Origin: Aquisediminimonas sp031376385
Lineage (GTDB): Bacteria > Pseudomonadota > Alphaproteobacteria > Sphingomonadales > Sphingomonadaceae
DNA length: 64,000 bases
Reading direction: 5' to 3'
Assembly: GCA_031376385.1 (NCBI GenBank)
Contig: JANMDQ010000020.1
Span: forward strand, 1 to 64,000
Position numbers and translations under genes: made by a program. The notes beneath the pieces are model-generated. The model did not search any database. It was given only the letters and a program-made list of their open reading frames with translations, and was not told where the DNA came from. This document shows positions 42,490-50,604 of the stretch, piece after piece. How positions within the stretch are numbered: the stretch's first letter is position 1; each line of letters begins with the position of its first letter.

Positions 42490-43034
42490 GAGGTCGTTTC
42501 CAATGGCGGCAGAGTGAGGGTAAAACAATCATCATGATGAAAGTCAGCGGCTCCCGGTGGATGAGCCAAAGCCCAGAAAGAGAGGCTACCACTCAGTTCT
42601 TCGATGATCACAGAAAGGCCGATTTTCCAACTCGACTTCAAAGGAAGCCCAGTTGTCGGCAATGACACTGTCATGGTAAACCCGGCATCATCTTGCGCGG
42701 TCTGGATGATTGGTGGCGCAGCATCTTCGATATCAGCCATTCCCGCCCGACGCGCTGCAAATTGATACGCCGCCCAGTAGGAAGACGGTGCGAAGTTAAA
42801 CTCCCGGTAACCCGCTTCAGACGGCAATCGAACGAAAACTTCAAAACAAGTGTTTCGCCACAAGTGGTGGGATCGCTCCGGCGGTAAGGGATCGGGCAAA
42901 GCAATATCAGCAATTGATCCCGTTACTGTATATTTGATCTCCAGTCCGCCGTTGGCAGTGCGGCCAATCTCAGCAGCTATACTATGCACCGCCTTGCAAG
43001 GGGCATCGGCGTGGCGGACAAGAGGAAAACTCAT
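42486..43034 (-). CDS. DOMON-like domain protein
   Basis: 182 residues. Beta-sandwich of the DOMON/carbohydrate-binding type: LEIKYTVTGSIADIALP, RSHHLWRNTCFEVFVRLPSE, YREFNFAPSSYWAAYQF and a later FWALAHPPGAADFHHDDCF. No signal peptide. Such proteins are often encoded right before DUF1343/NamZ, as here, suggesting a shared role in handling peptidoglycan or sugar fragments; this is by association. Haem or sugar binding is known for some DOMON relatives but not shown. Confidence 0.8.
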   Translation of the reverse strand: MSFPLVRHADAPCKAVHSIAAEIGRTANGGLEIKYTVTGSIADIALPDPLPPERSHHLWRNTCFEVFVRLPSEAGYREFNFAPSSYWAAYQFAARRAGMADIEDAAPPIIQTAQDDAGFTMTVSLPTTGLPLKSSWKIGLSVIIEELSGSLSFWALAHPPGAADFHHDDCFTLTLPPLETTS

Positions 43035-43083
43035 CCACGGTTCCTAGCAACAAGAATGAAAGGCGGCTAGGCACGGATTTGAA

Positions 43084-44694
43084 ATGACAACTGCATATGA
43101 CGCGATCATCATCGGGGCCGGCCACAACGGCCTTGTCTGCGCTTTCTACCTTGCCCGTGCCGGTCTAAAGGTTCGCATTGTGGAGGCCCGCGATATTGTC
43201 GGCGGTGCCGCTGTAACAGAGGAATTCCACCCCGGTTTTCGTAATAGCGTCGCCAGCTACACCGTCAGCTTGCTTCAGCCCAAAGTTATAGCGGACATGG
43301 GTTTGGTGGCCGAAGGCTATCGCGTGATCGAACGACCGATTTCCAATTTCCTACCACAGGAAGACGGCAGCTATCTCAAACTGGGCGGTGGATTGGAACG
43401 CACACAAGCAGAATTCGCTCGCTTTTCGGAACATGATGCGCGGGTGTTGCCAGATTATTATACCATGCTGGAAAATGTCGCTGATGTGCTGCGTGATCTT
43501 GCGCTCAAATCCCCGCCCAATGTTGGTGGCGGGGTGCAGGCACTGATTAACGGCGCAATCCAAGGGCGCGGTTTGATGAAGCTGCCGCTCAGCCAGCAAC
43601 GCGATGTGCTGGATCTCTTCACAAAATCTGCCCGCACGTTCCTTGATGGCTGGTTTGAAAGTGAGGCGGTCAAGGCGGCATTCGGCTTTGACGCCGTCGT
43701 CGGCAACTATGCCTCTCCCGATACGCCGGGCAGTGCCTATGTCCTGCTTCACCACGTGTTTGGGGAAGTGAATGGAAAAAAGGGCGCGTGGGGGCATAGC
43801 ATTGGCGGCATGGGCGCGATCACGCAGGCGATGGCAAGGGTCTGCCAGCGGCTCGGCGTTGAGATCAGCCTGAACGCGCCAGTGGCGCGGGTCATCGTGG
43901 AAGCTGAACGATCAGTTGGTGTGCGGCTTCAAAACGGCGAAGAGATACGCGCGCGCCGTGTTATCGCCAATATCGGCCCAAAACTCTTATACAATCATAT
44001 GTTTGACGACGGCGATTTGCCCGCCGAATTCAGCCGCCGGATGAAGGGGTATAAGGTGGGCAGCGGCACATTCCGCATGAATGTCGCGTTGTCTGAGCTC
44101 CCCCGCTTCACCTGCTTGCCCGAAGCCGGGGAGCATTTGCAATCAGGCATCATTATCGCGCCAACGCTCGATTACATGGACAGAGCCTTCATGGATGCGA
44201 AAATGTCCGGCTGGTCAAAAGCGCCGATTGTGGAACTGCTGATGCCGTCCATCATCGACGATAGCCTTGCGCCGGCTGGCCAGCATGTTGCGAGTCTATT
44301 TTGTCAGCAGTTCGCGCCTGTTCTGCCCGCTGCCCGCGATTGGGACGAAGAGGAAGGGGCTGCAGCCGATACAATTATCGAGACGGTTGAGGCCTATGCT
44401 CCGGGCTTCCGCGCGTCGATCCTCGGAACGCAAATCCTCAGCCCCAAGGGCTTGGAACGCAAATTCGGCCTGTCAGGCGGTGATATCATGCACGGCGCAA
44501 TGTCAATTGATCAGCTATGGGCAGCACGGCCCATTCTTGGCAATGGCGCTTATCGGGGGCCACTAAAAGGCCTTTATATGTGCGGGGCCGGAACTCATCC
44601 CGGAGGCGGCGTTACTGGAGCGCCGGGGCATAATTGTGCTCAGGAAATATTGGCCGAAACGTCGATTATCGGGCGGATACTGCGTCGGCGTTAG
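43084..44694 (+). CDS. Phytoene-dehydrogenase-like FAD oxidoreductase (PYROXD2 type)
   Basis: 536 residues. N-terminal FAD loop YDAIIIGAGHNGLVCAFYLARAG (in two halves), ARDIVGGAAVTEEFHPGF and GMGAITQAMARVCQRLGVEI. The C-terminal YMCGAGTHPGGGVTGAPGHN is the signature of the mammalian PYROXD2-like branch rather than of carotenoid CrtI. No signal peptide. The substrate is unknown; it is a desaturase or oxidase on hydrophobic compounds by family analogy. Divergent from the DOMON-like gene and convergent with the ribosomal block. Confidence 0.9.
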   Translation: MTTAYDAIIIGAGHNGLVCAFYLARAGLKVRIVEARDIVGGAAVTEEFHPGFRNSVASYTVSLLQPKVIADMGLVAEGYRVIERPISNFLPQEDGSYLKLGGGLERTQAEFARFSEHDARVLPDYYTMLENVADVLRDLALKSPPNVGGGVQALINGAIQGRGLMKLPLSQQRDVLDLFTKSARTFLDGWFESEAVKAAFGFDAVVGNYASPDTPGSAYVLLHHVFGEVNGKKGAWGHSIGGMGAITQAMARVCQRLGVEISLNAPVARVIVEAERSVGVRLQNGEEIRARRVIANIGPKLLYNHMFDDGDLPAEFSRRMKGYKVGSGTFRMNVALSELPRFTCLPEAGEHLQSGIIIAPTLDYMDRAFMDAKMSGWSKAPIVELLMPSIIDDSLAPAGQHVASLFCQQFAPVLPAARDWDEEEGAAADTIIETVEAYAPGFRASILGTQILSPKGLERKFGLSGGDIMHGAMSIDQLWAARPILGNGAYRGPLKGLYMCGAGTHPGGGVTGAPGHNCAQEILAETSIIGRILRRR

Positions 44695-44701
44695 CTAAAA
44701 T

Positions 44702-44741
44702 CCCGTTCGAACTGAGCTTTGAAAGGCTCAGCCCGAACGGG
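44702..44741. terminator. Type A palindrome between convergent genes, probable bidirectional terminator
   Basis: CCCGTTCGAACTGAGC at 44702-44717 pairs with GCTCAGCCCGAACGGG at 44726-44741 (14 of 16), with an 8-base loop. Same family as the valS type A repeat. It sits between two stop codons with no other signal, so it may end both transcripts. Confidence 0.6.
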
Positions 44742-44748
44742 TCTTAAC

Positions 44749-45366
44749 TTAGTCTTCTGTCGCTGATGGTTCGGCAGCAGCCACCGGAGCGGCTTCTTCA
44801 GCGCGCTCTTCTTGAATGCCGGGTTCGGCGTTTGGATCAAAGTCTTCAGTGAAGCCAGAAACGTCCTTTTCGAACATCGAAGCCATCACGTCGACACCCT
44901 TTGTTTGCAGATCAGCCTCTTCAGGTGAACGAGCGACGTTCACTTTGACCATCACAGCAACTTCAGCGTGCAACGAAACCTTCACATCATACAGGCCAAT
45001 CGACTTGATCGGCTTGTTGAGAACGATTTGGGTTTTGTTGACCTTCTTTCCAGCCGCTTCGAGAGCCTCAACAATGTCGCGCACAACCACTGAACCATAA
45101 AGCTGGCCGGTGTTTGATGCCTGACGGATCAGCGTCACGGATGTGCCGTCCACGCCAGCGGAGGCCGCTTGTGCTTCGGCCTTGCGCGCGTCATTGTCAG
45201 CAACGATTGTGGCTTTGTTGGCTTCGAATACCTTGCGATTGGCCGCATTGGCACGAAGCGCCTTCTTATTGGGAAGGAGATAGTTGCGGGCAAAGCCGTC
45301 CTTTACAGTAACGACATCACCAATCGCGCCGAGCTTTTCGACGCGTTCGAGAAGAATGATTTCCAC
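44749..45366 (-). CDS. rplI: 50S ribosomal protein bL9
   Basis: 205 residues; the bL9 core (about 1-148) starts MEIILLERVEKLGAIGDVVTVKDGFARNYLLPNKKALRA, here quoted in part: GAIGDVVTVKDGFARNYLLP. The ~57-residue C-terminal extension is acidic and alanine-rich (AEEAAPVAAAEPSATED), as in many sphingomonads but absent from E. coli. The protein binds 23S rRNA at the L1-stalk base. Last in the rpsF-rpsR-rplI operon, with only 13 bases after rpsR. Confidence 0.97.
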   Translation of the reverse strand: MEIILLERVEKLGAIGDVVTVKDGFARNYLLPNKKALRANAANRKVFEANKATIVADNDARKAEAQAASAGVDGTSVTLIRQASNTGQLYGSVVVRDIVEALEAAGKKVNKTQIVLNKPIKSIGLYDVKVSLHAEVAVMVKVNVARSPEEADLQTKGVDVMASMFEKDVSGFTEDFDPNAEPGIQEERAEEAAPVAAAEPSATED

Positions 45367-45379
45367 CTGTCAGTACTCC

Positions 45380-45604
45380 TTACTTCACGAGGTAGGGCAG
45401 AAGGCCGAGGTGACGCGCGCGCTTAATCGCTTGCGACAGCTCACGCTGCTTCTTGGCGGCAACCGACGTGATGCGGCTGGGAACAATCTTACCACGCTCA
45501 GACACAAAGCCCTGAAGCAATTTGACATCCTTATAGTCAATCTGCGGGGCTTCTTTGCCGGAAAAGGGGCAAGATTTGCGGCGGCGGAAAAATGGGCGTG
45601 CCAT
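45380..45604 (-). CDS. rpsR: 30S ribosomal protein bS18
   Basis: 74 residues: ARPFFRRRKSCPFSGKEAPQ, IDYKDVKLLQGFVSERGKI and VPSRITSVAAKKQRELSQAI are canonical. It forms a heterodimer with bS6 on the small subunit. Thirteen bases separate it from rpsF and from rplI, so all three are co-transcribed. Confidence 0.98.
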   Translation of the reverse strand: MARPFFRRRKSCPFSGKEAPQIDYKDVKLLQGFVSERGKIVPSRITSVAAKKQRELSQAIKRARHLGLLPYLVK

Positions 45605-45617
45605 GGGTCAATGCTCC

Positions 45618-45986
45618 TTAAAAATCGAGGCCATCATCGTCGCGGTCACGACGAGATTTTTTGTCAGACTTGCGCATCATCACTGATGGGCCTGCTTCGG
45701 ATTCGTCGACCTTGATGGTCATGTACCGAATAATGTCTTCGCTGATCTGCGTCTGACGCTCCAATTCAGCAACAACCGGTCCGGGTGCTGAAAATTCGAG
45801 CATGACATAGTGGGCCTTGCGGTTCTTCGCGATCTTATACGCAAGTGTGCGCAAACCCCAGCTTTCCGTCTTCAGGACGGAGCCGCCATTGGTTTCGATG
45901 ATGGATGTGGCGTTTGCCGCCAGCGCGTCAACTTGGGCTTGGGCCAAATCCTGACGCGCAAGAAATACATGCTCATAAAGAGCCAT
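45618..45986 (-). CDS. rpsF: 30S ribosomal protein bS6
   Basis: 122 residues from the ATG at 45986; the frame runs 58 codons further upstream, but that stretch lacks S6 similarity. MALYEHVFLARQDLAQAQVD, TESWGLRTLAYKIAKNRKAH and IIRYMTIKVDE are diagnostic. The C-terminal tail is Lys/Arg/Asp-rich (KKSRRDRDDDGLDF), as often in alphaproteobacteria. First gene of the operon; the 200-base upstream region may hold a regulatory leader. Confidence 0.97.
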   Translation of the reverse strand: MALYEHVFLARQDLAQAQVDALAANATSIIETNGGSVLKTESWGLRTLAYKIAKNRKAHYVMLEFSAPGPVVAELERQTQISEDIIRYMTIKVDESEAGPSVMMRKSDKKSRRDRDDDGLDF

Positions 45987-46100
45987 AATCACTTGCCTTT
46001 CACTGCCGATCGCTGACCTCTGCACCGTGCAAAGGCCCCTCCGGCTTTCTGGTTCCCTTACGGGAGCGACGCGTCTGGCGGAGTTTGTGAGAGAAAGCAA
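45987..46100 (-). promoter_or_regulatory. Possible S6:S18 autoregulatory leader (weak)
   Basis: On the minus strand the region contains a hairpin TCCC-GTAA-GGGA followed by AGAAAGCCGGAGGGGCC, about 75 bases before the rpsF ATG. Bacterial rpsF leaders bound by S6:S18 carry a CCG in a stem bulge. The resemblance is loose and not proven. Confidence 0.3.
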
Positions 46101-46195
46101 GGGGAATGGGTGCCAGTGGGGCGGCAACTTTGGAGTGCCGGTGAGCTGCACCCTGAACAAGGTAGCCGCCTATCCCACTGCCCTCAAATCATGCT

Positions 46196-46798
46196 CTACC
46201 GCTTCAAAAGCCCACCCAGAATCGCATCGAGTGGATTGGCACCTTGCTGTCCGCCGCCGCCTAGCGCTCCTGCCAAGCCGCCGAGCATATCGCTAAGACC
46301 GCCACTACCCGATGCTGGCGCAGCCGCGTTTGCAGCACTGCCGCCGAGCATCGATCCGACAACTGACGCAGCCAGCCCGCCGAGCATGCCGCCGCCAATT
46401 TTCTTGGCAACTTGCTGTGCAACAAGACCTGCGATCACGGGGAGCATGGCTTTCAGGATGGTGTCACTTATGCCTGTTTGTGCGGATGCTTGGGTGGCGA
46501 CTTGACGGCTGACGTCCTTTGATCCGAAGATTTGGCCGAGGATGCTATTGCCGCTCGCCACATCTTGTTCAGGCGCGCCCATGCCGTTTACGATATCGCC
46601 AAGCGAACCTAAACCCCCGGCTTCCTCAGTTTTCTGGATCCCGCCCATAATCGAAGGCAGAAGCGCGCCAACGGCGGCATTAGCTTGATCGGGTGAAATG
46701 CCAAACTGACTGGCAAGGCCGCCAACGTCGATCTGCGGATTTGTGCCGGTGCCGCTGCCGCCCATCGCGCCTTGCAAAAGCTGTCCAAGAATATCCAT
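46196..46798 (-). CDS. DUF937 family protein
   Basis: 200 residues, very rich in Gly/Ala: MDILGQLLQGAMGG, VGGLASQFGISPDQANAAVG, LLPSIMGGIQK, then a glycine-rich C-terminus (GGMLGGLAASVVGSMLGG). DUF937 proteins are small helical bundle proteins of unknown function, related to YidB. Probably cytoplasmic; low-complexity tail. Same strand as the ribosomal operon but about 210 bases upstream; not obviously part of it. Confidence 0.85.
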   Translation of the reverse strand: MDILGQLLQGAMGGSGTGTNPQIDVGGLASQFGISPDQANAAVGALLPSIMGGIQKTEEAGGLGSLGDIVNGMGAPEQDVASGNSILGQIFGSKDVSRQVATQASAQTGISDTILKAMLPVIAGLVAQQVAKKIGGGMLGGLAASVVGSMLGGSAANAAAPASGSGGLSDMLGGLAGALGGGGQQGANPLDAILGGLLKR

Positions 46799-46925
46799 TT
46801 ACGCTCTCCCACTCAGTGATTTCCCGGTCACCATAACGCGAAAATTCGCAAAGGACAGGGGGCAATCTCACGCTATACAGGCGTGAGGTCGAATCGACCC
46901 AAACATAAGAGTAAGGAGTGAACCT

Positions 46926-47300
46926 ATGAGCATTTTCAGCAAGATTAAGGACGCGATTTTTGGCCGCGCCGAAGCCGCCCCTGCCCCTGTTGCAGCGCCT
47001 GTCGCCGCACCCGCCGCAGCGACTGGCCCCACACCCATTTCAGCCGTGAATGTTGAAGCGATCCTTGACGCGGCGCACAAGGCCGTGGGCCAAGACCTCA
47101 ACTGGCGCACATCAATCGTTGATTTGATGAAGCTTCTGGGCCTCGACTCCAGCATTGGTGAGCGTAAGGCGCTCGCCACGGAACTGGGTTACACCGGCGA
47201 TATGGGCGACAGCGCATCGATGAACATTTGGCTGCACCGCCAAGTGATGAACAAGCTGGCCGCCAATGGCGGTTATGTGCCAGCCGATTTGCAGGACTAA
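46926..47300 (+). CDS. DUF3597 family protein
   Basis: 124 residues: an N-terminal MSIFSKIKDAIFGRAEA, an Ala/Pro-rich linker (about 18-37), and the conserved core QDLNWRTSIVDLMKLLGLDS followed by RKALATELGYTGDMGDSASM. Homologues have a LysM-adjacent or stress-related context in some genomes, but no function is known. A 7-bp hairpin (CTCACGC/GCGTGAG, 46867-46887) lies in the upstream region and AAGGAG precedes the ATG. Confidence 0.9.
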   Translation: MSIFSKIKDAIFGRAEAAPAPVAAPVAAPAAATGPTPISAVNVEAILDAAHKAVGQDLNWRTSIVDLMKLLGLDSSIGERKALATELGYTGDMGDSASMNIWLHRQVMNKLAANGGYVPADLQD

Positions 47301-47353
47301 GAGGTGATTGGGGGGTGGTGCGAACTGCCCCCCTCCTCTATTCGCGTCTCATT

Positions 47354-48058
47354 ATGCCGCGCTCTTCTTCCCTTCCCAATATAGGTCCGCTGGACCACCG
47401 CCTTCATGCGTATCGGCCAGATTTGGCGGATCGGGCAGTGCAAGGCCGTGTTGAGGCTGCCCGCTTCACCGATCCGACCCCGCGCCAATGTGCCGTCGAT
47501 TGGTCCCCCATGTTTCACGCGCCGGGCGGGGAGCAATGTTCTGAACTGTTGCGCGGTGAGCATTTCATGCTGCTTGATGACGCGGATGGTTTTGCCTGGG
47601 GTTGGTCCGCGCACGATCATTATGTGGGCTACATTGCATCAGACGCTTTAGGCGATGTTGCGGGCACAGCGAGTCTCCCCGCGCTTGCTGATCCCATCGA
47701 CTTTGCCCGTACTTATCTTGGCGTTCCCTATGTTTGGGGCGGGCGCGGAGGCGAAGGTATCGACTGTTCCGGCCTGATCCAGCGCAGTATGGCCGTTCGC
47801 GGCGTGTTAGCGCAACGGGATAGCGATTTGCAGGCGGCCAGTTTGGGGCGATTGCTCAGCGATGATGAAGCCCTTGAACGTGGTGATATTCTATTCTTCC
47901 CCGGCCATGTCGGCATGATGACGGATGCTGAAACGATGATCCACGCGACACGGGCCTTTGACAAGACTGTGGAAGAACCGCTGACCGAAGCCCTTGCCCG
48001 GATCGCGAGGAAGAACAATGGCGTGACCATCCTCGCGCGGCGAAGGGTGGAACCATGA
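47354..48058 (+). CDS. NlpC/P60 (C40) cysteine peptidase
   Basis: 234 residues from the ATG at 47354 (in-frame GTGs at 47315 and 47318 are alternatives). An N-terminal SH3-like region (about 10-110) is followed by an NlpC/P60 domain: YLGVPYVWGGRGGEGIDCSG (catalytic Cys), ERGDILFFPGHVGMM (His) and MIHATRAFD. It hydrolyses the gamma-D-Glu-diaminopimelate bond or related wall peptides. No clear signal peptide. Its stop overlaps argC (ATGA), an arrangement also seen in relatives, without an obvious functional link. Confidence 0.9.
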   Translation: MPRSSSLPNIGPLDHRLHAYRPDLADRAVQGRVEAARFTDPTPRQCAVDWSPMFHAPGGEQCSELLRGEHFMLLDDADGFAWGWSAHDHYVGYIASDALGDVAGTASLPALADPIDFARTYLGVPYVWGGRGGEGIDCSGLIQRSMAVRGVLAQRDSDLQAASLGRLLSDDEALERGDILFFPGHVGMMTDAETMIHATRAFDKTVEEPLTEALARIARKNNGVTILARRRVEP

Positions 48059-48978
48059 CGTCAGTTTTCATTGACGGTGGGCACGGAACCACAGGACTTG
48101 AGATCCACGAGCGCCTGTTGGGCCGCACTGGCCTCTCGCTCATCCAGATTGACGAGGCTCTCCGCAAGGATGCTGCAACGCGGCGGCAGGCTCTGAATGA
48201 CGCTGACGTCGTCATCCTGTGCCTTCCTGATGATGCCGCGCGAGAGGCTGTCGCGCTGATTGACAATGATCGCACCCGCGTGATTGATGCATCCACAGCG
48301 CACCGCGTCGCACCGGGCTGGGTCTACGGCTTTCCTGAGGTTGTGGGTCGCGATGTCGTGGCGAGTGCCATGCGCGTTTCCAATCCGGGATGCTATTCCA
48401 CGGGCTTTATTGCGCTTGTCGCTCCACTTGTGAAGGCAGGGCTCGTTCCAGCGGATTGGCCATTCACCGTGAACGCTGTGTCGGGCTACTCCGGCGGCGG
48501 AAAGGCAATGATTGCTGAGTTTCAAAATGGCGAAACGGAAACAGCTTGGCGGACTTATGCTTTGGGACTGGCGCACAAGCATGTGCCAGAAATGCAGGAA
48601 CGCTGCGGTTTGGTTCATGCACCGCTGTTCGCGCCTTCAGTGGCACGGACTGTGCGGGGGATGATTGTAGATGTGCCTTTGGTGTTGGCGGCAATGCCAA
48701 ATGCTCCTTCGGTTCAGACGTTGCGAGACTGTTTGGACGCGGCTTATGCAGGCTCGGATATCGTGCGTGTTGTGAGTGATTTTGACGAAGCAAACCTCAC
48801 CATTGAGCGCTGTGCTGACACTGATCGGTTAGACCTGTTTTTGTTTCCCCGCGCAGATGGCGCGCAAGTGCGGCTGGTCGCAGCACTCGATAATTTGGGA
48901 AAAGGGGCCGCAGGGGCAGCCGTGCAGACGCTCAACCTGCTGGCAGGATTGCCAGAAACGGCGGGTTTGCGACTCTAG
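48055..48978 (+). CDS. argC: N-acetyl-gamma-glutamyl-phosphate reductase (type 2)
   Basis: 307 residues, the short ArgC class. FIDGGHGTTGLEIHERL (NADP loop), DASTAHRV, the catalytic Cys in RVSNPGCYSTGFI, and SGYSGGGKAMI are present; residues are intact. It reduces N-acetyl-glutamyl-5-phosphate to the semialdehyde in arginine biosynthesis. Translationally coupled to the NlpC/P60 gene. No other arg genes are in the window. Confidence 0.95.
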   Translation: MTSVFIDGGHGTTGLEIHERLLGRTGLSLIQIDEALRKDAATRRQALNDADVVILCLPDDAAREAVALIDNDRTRVIDASTAHRVAPGWVYGFPEVVGRDVVASAMRVSNPGCYSTGFIALVAPLVKAGLVPADWPFTVNAVSGYSGGGKAMIAEFQNGETETAWRTYALGLAHKHVPEMQERCGLVHAPLFAPSVARTVRGMIVDVPLVLAAMPNAPSVQTLRDCLDAAYAGSDIVRVVSDFDEANLTIERCADTDRLDLFLFPRADGAQVRLVAALDNLGKGAAGAAVQTLNLLAGLPETAGLRL

Positions 48979-49003
48979 TGCCCCGGGGATTGACCCGGAG
49001 CAC
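48978..49003. terminator. Hairpin after argC
   Basis: GTGCCCCGG at 48978-48986 pairs with CCGGAGCAC at 48995-49003 around a short loop. It lies between the convergent argC and peroxiredoxin stops. There is no T-run, so it is a weak candidate terminator. Confidence 0.5.
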
Positions 49004-49015
49004 TGGAGTGCGGAT

Positions 49016-49558
49016 TTAGGCGGCGACCTTCGCTTCTTCCAACCAATGTAGCACCTTATCCGGCGCGCTTTCGCCGTAGGGGTCAGCGTCGGAGCCGTCG
49101 TTGTTGATGCCGGGTTCTTCAAACCAAGCGACAACTTTGCCGTCCTCGACAATCATTGCATAGCGCCATGAACGGTCACCAAAGCCCAGGTGATCCTTGC
49201 TGATCATCATGCCCATGCCGCGCGTAAAATGGCCCGAACCATCGGGAAGCAACTTCACCTTTTCAAGGCCAAGCATTTTGCCCCATTGGAACATAACGAA
49301 CGCATCGTTGACTGACAGGCAATAAACTTCATCGGCACCCGCCGCGCGGATTGCATCGTAGCTCGCCTCATAAGCTGGGCATTGTTCGCTGGTGCACGTC
49401 GGGGTGAAGGCGCCGGGAAGGGCGAATACGACGACACGCTTGCCCGAAAATACTTCGTCCGTGGTCAAATCTTGCCAGCGAAAGGGGTTGGGGCCGTCAA
49501 TGCTGTCATCGCGAACGCGGGTTTTGAAGGTAACGTCGGGAACAAGGCGCTGTGTCAT
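49016..49558 (-). CDS. Peroxiredoxin, Prx5 type
   Basis: 180 residues; the peroxidatic Cys lies in FALPGAFTPTCTSEQCPAYE, typical of Prx5/type II enzymes that use glutaredoxin or glutathione. GRDSLGFGDRSWRYAM-like sequence (SKDHLGFGDRSWRYAMIV) and VVAWFEEPGINNDG follow. It reduces H2O2 and organic peroxides in the cytoplasm. Single gene, convergent with argC. Confidence 0.95.
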   Translation of the reverse strand: MTQRLVPDVTFKTRVRDDSIDGPNPFRWQDLTTDEVFSGKRVVVFALPGAFTPTCTSEQCPAYEASYDAIRAAGADEVYCLSVNDAFVMFQWGKMLGLEKVKLLPDGSGHFTRGMGMMISKDHLGFGDRSWRYAMIVEDGKVVAWFEEPGINNDGSDADPYGESAPDKVLHWLEEAKVAA

Positions 49559-49663
49559 ATTGCAAATCCTTTTCTTGGGAGAAGGACGCCTTAGCTGAAC
49601 AAGATGACAGTATAAAATGACTTAAAATCGCCACTGTGATCGACTAAATCGATCAGTAAAAAA

Positions 49664-50599
49664 TCACATTTCTCCGCGTGATTTCCGCAGCGCAAACCAT
49701 TTCTCTACATTGGCATTATGCTGTGCGAGCGTTTCGCCAAACACATGGCCGCCGGTGCCGTCAGCCACGAAATAAAGGTAACGGGTCGGTTCCGGATCAA
49801 GGGCAGCCGCAATGGACTCCTTACCCGGGTTCGTGATTGGGCCAATGGGCAACCCCGTTTTTGTGTATGTATTATAACCGTTTAGGGCATCTTTTTCAGA
49901 CTTCAATATACGCCGACCGAGTGACTTTCCCGCTGTGTAAGGATAAATGATCGTTGGATCAGCTTGCAACATCATGTTGATCCGAATGCGGTTGGAATAA
50001 ACGCCCGCGACAGTGCGGCGTTCCGACGCTTTTGATGTTTCTTTCTCTACAATCCCAGCCAATATGATGGCCTCTTCCGGCGACCGTGCAACGGTGGTCG
50101 GTTTCCGTGCTGCCCATAAGTCGGCCAGCGTCTTCTTCATCGCAGCTTGCATCCGCGCCACGACGGCGGAACGCTTCTCACCGCGTGTGTAGGCATAGCT
50201 ATCGGGAAGGATCGATCCTTCGGCAGGCACCGTAACATCGCCCGTCAGCAATTCTGTTGCCATCAGCCGTTCATAAACCAGAATTGACGGCATTCCCGGC
50301 GGGACAATAACGAAGCGTTGAAAGGTTTTGCCGGATTGAAGAAGCTCCAATATCTCAGACGAACTCATCCCTGCCTTGATCTTATATTCACCCGGCTTGA
50401 TCGGATCACTGCTGCCAAAAATTTTGGCATAGCGCAGAAACGCGTCGGATGACTCAATTGAGCCTTCCTTTTCCAAGGCCTTCGCAGCGGAGGTTAGGCT
50501 GGAGCCTTGGGAAATAACAACCGTTCCATCCTTTTCCGCGCTGCCGCCTGAACATGCAGAAAGCAGCAACGCAAGGATTAAAGCAAACAGTGCCCTCAT
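49664..50599 (-). CDS. mltG: Endolytic murein transglycosylase (YceG/MltG family)
   Basis: 311 residues. The core family signs are LDGVYERLM-like (PSILVYERLMATELL), ILPDSYAYTRGEKRSAVVAR, IILAGIVEKETSKASER with the catalytic Glu, ADPTIIYPYT and LPIGPITNPGKESIAAAL. MltG cleaves nascent glycan strands and sets their length. The N-terminus differs from E. coli MltG: instead of a membrane helix it ends in a lipobox (LLLSAC), suggesting a lipoprotein. It follows fabF by five bases, as often in Alphaproteobacteria. Confidence 0.95.
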   Translation of the reverse strand: MRALFALILALLLSACSGGSAEKDGTVVISQGSSLTSAAKALEKEGSIESSDAFLRYAKIFGSSDPIKPGEYKIKAGMSSSEILELLQSGKTFQRFVIVPPGMPSILVYERLMATELLTGDVTVPAEGSILPDSYAYTRGEKRSAVVARMQAAMKKTLADLWAARKPTTVARSPEEAIILAGIVEKETSKASERRTVAGVYSNRIRINMMLQADPTIIYPYTAGKSLGRRILKSEKDALNGYNTYTKTGLPIGPITNPGKESIAAALDPEPTRYLYFVADGTGGHVFGETLAQHNANVEKWFALRKSRGEM

Positions 50600-50604
50600 C
50601 AGCT

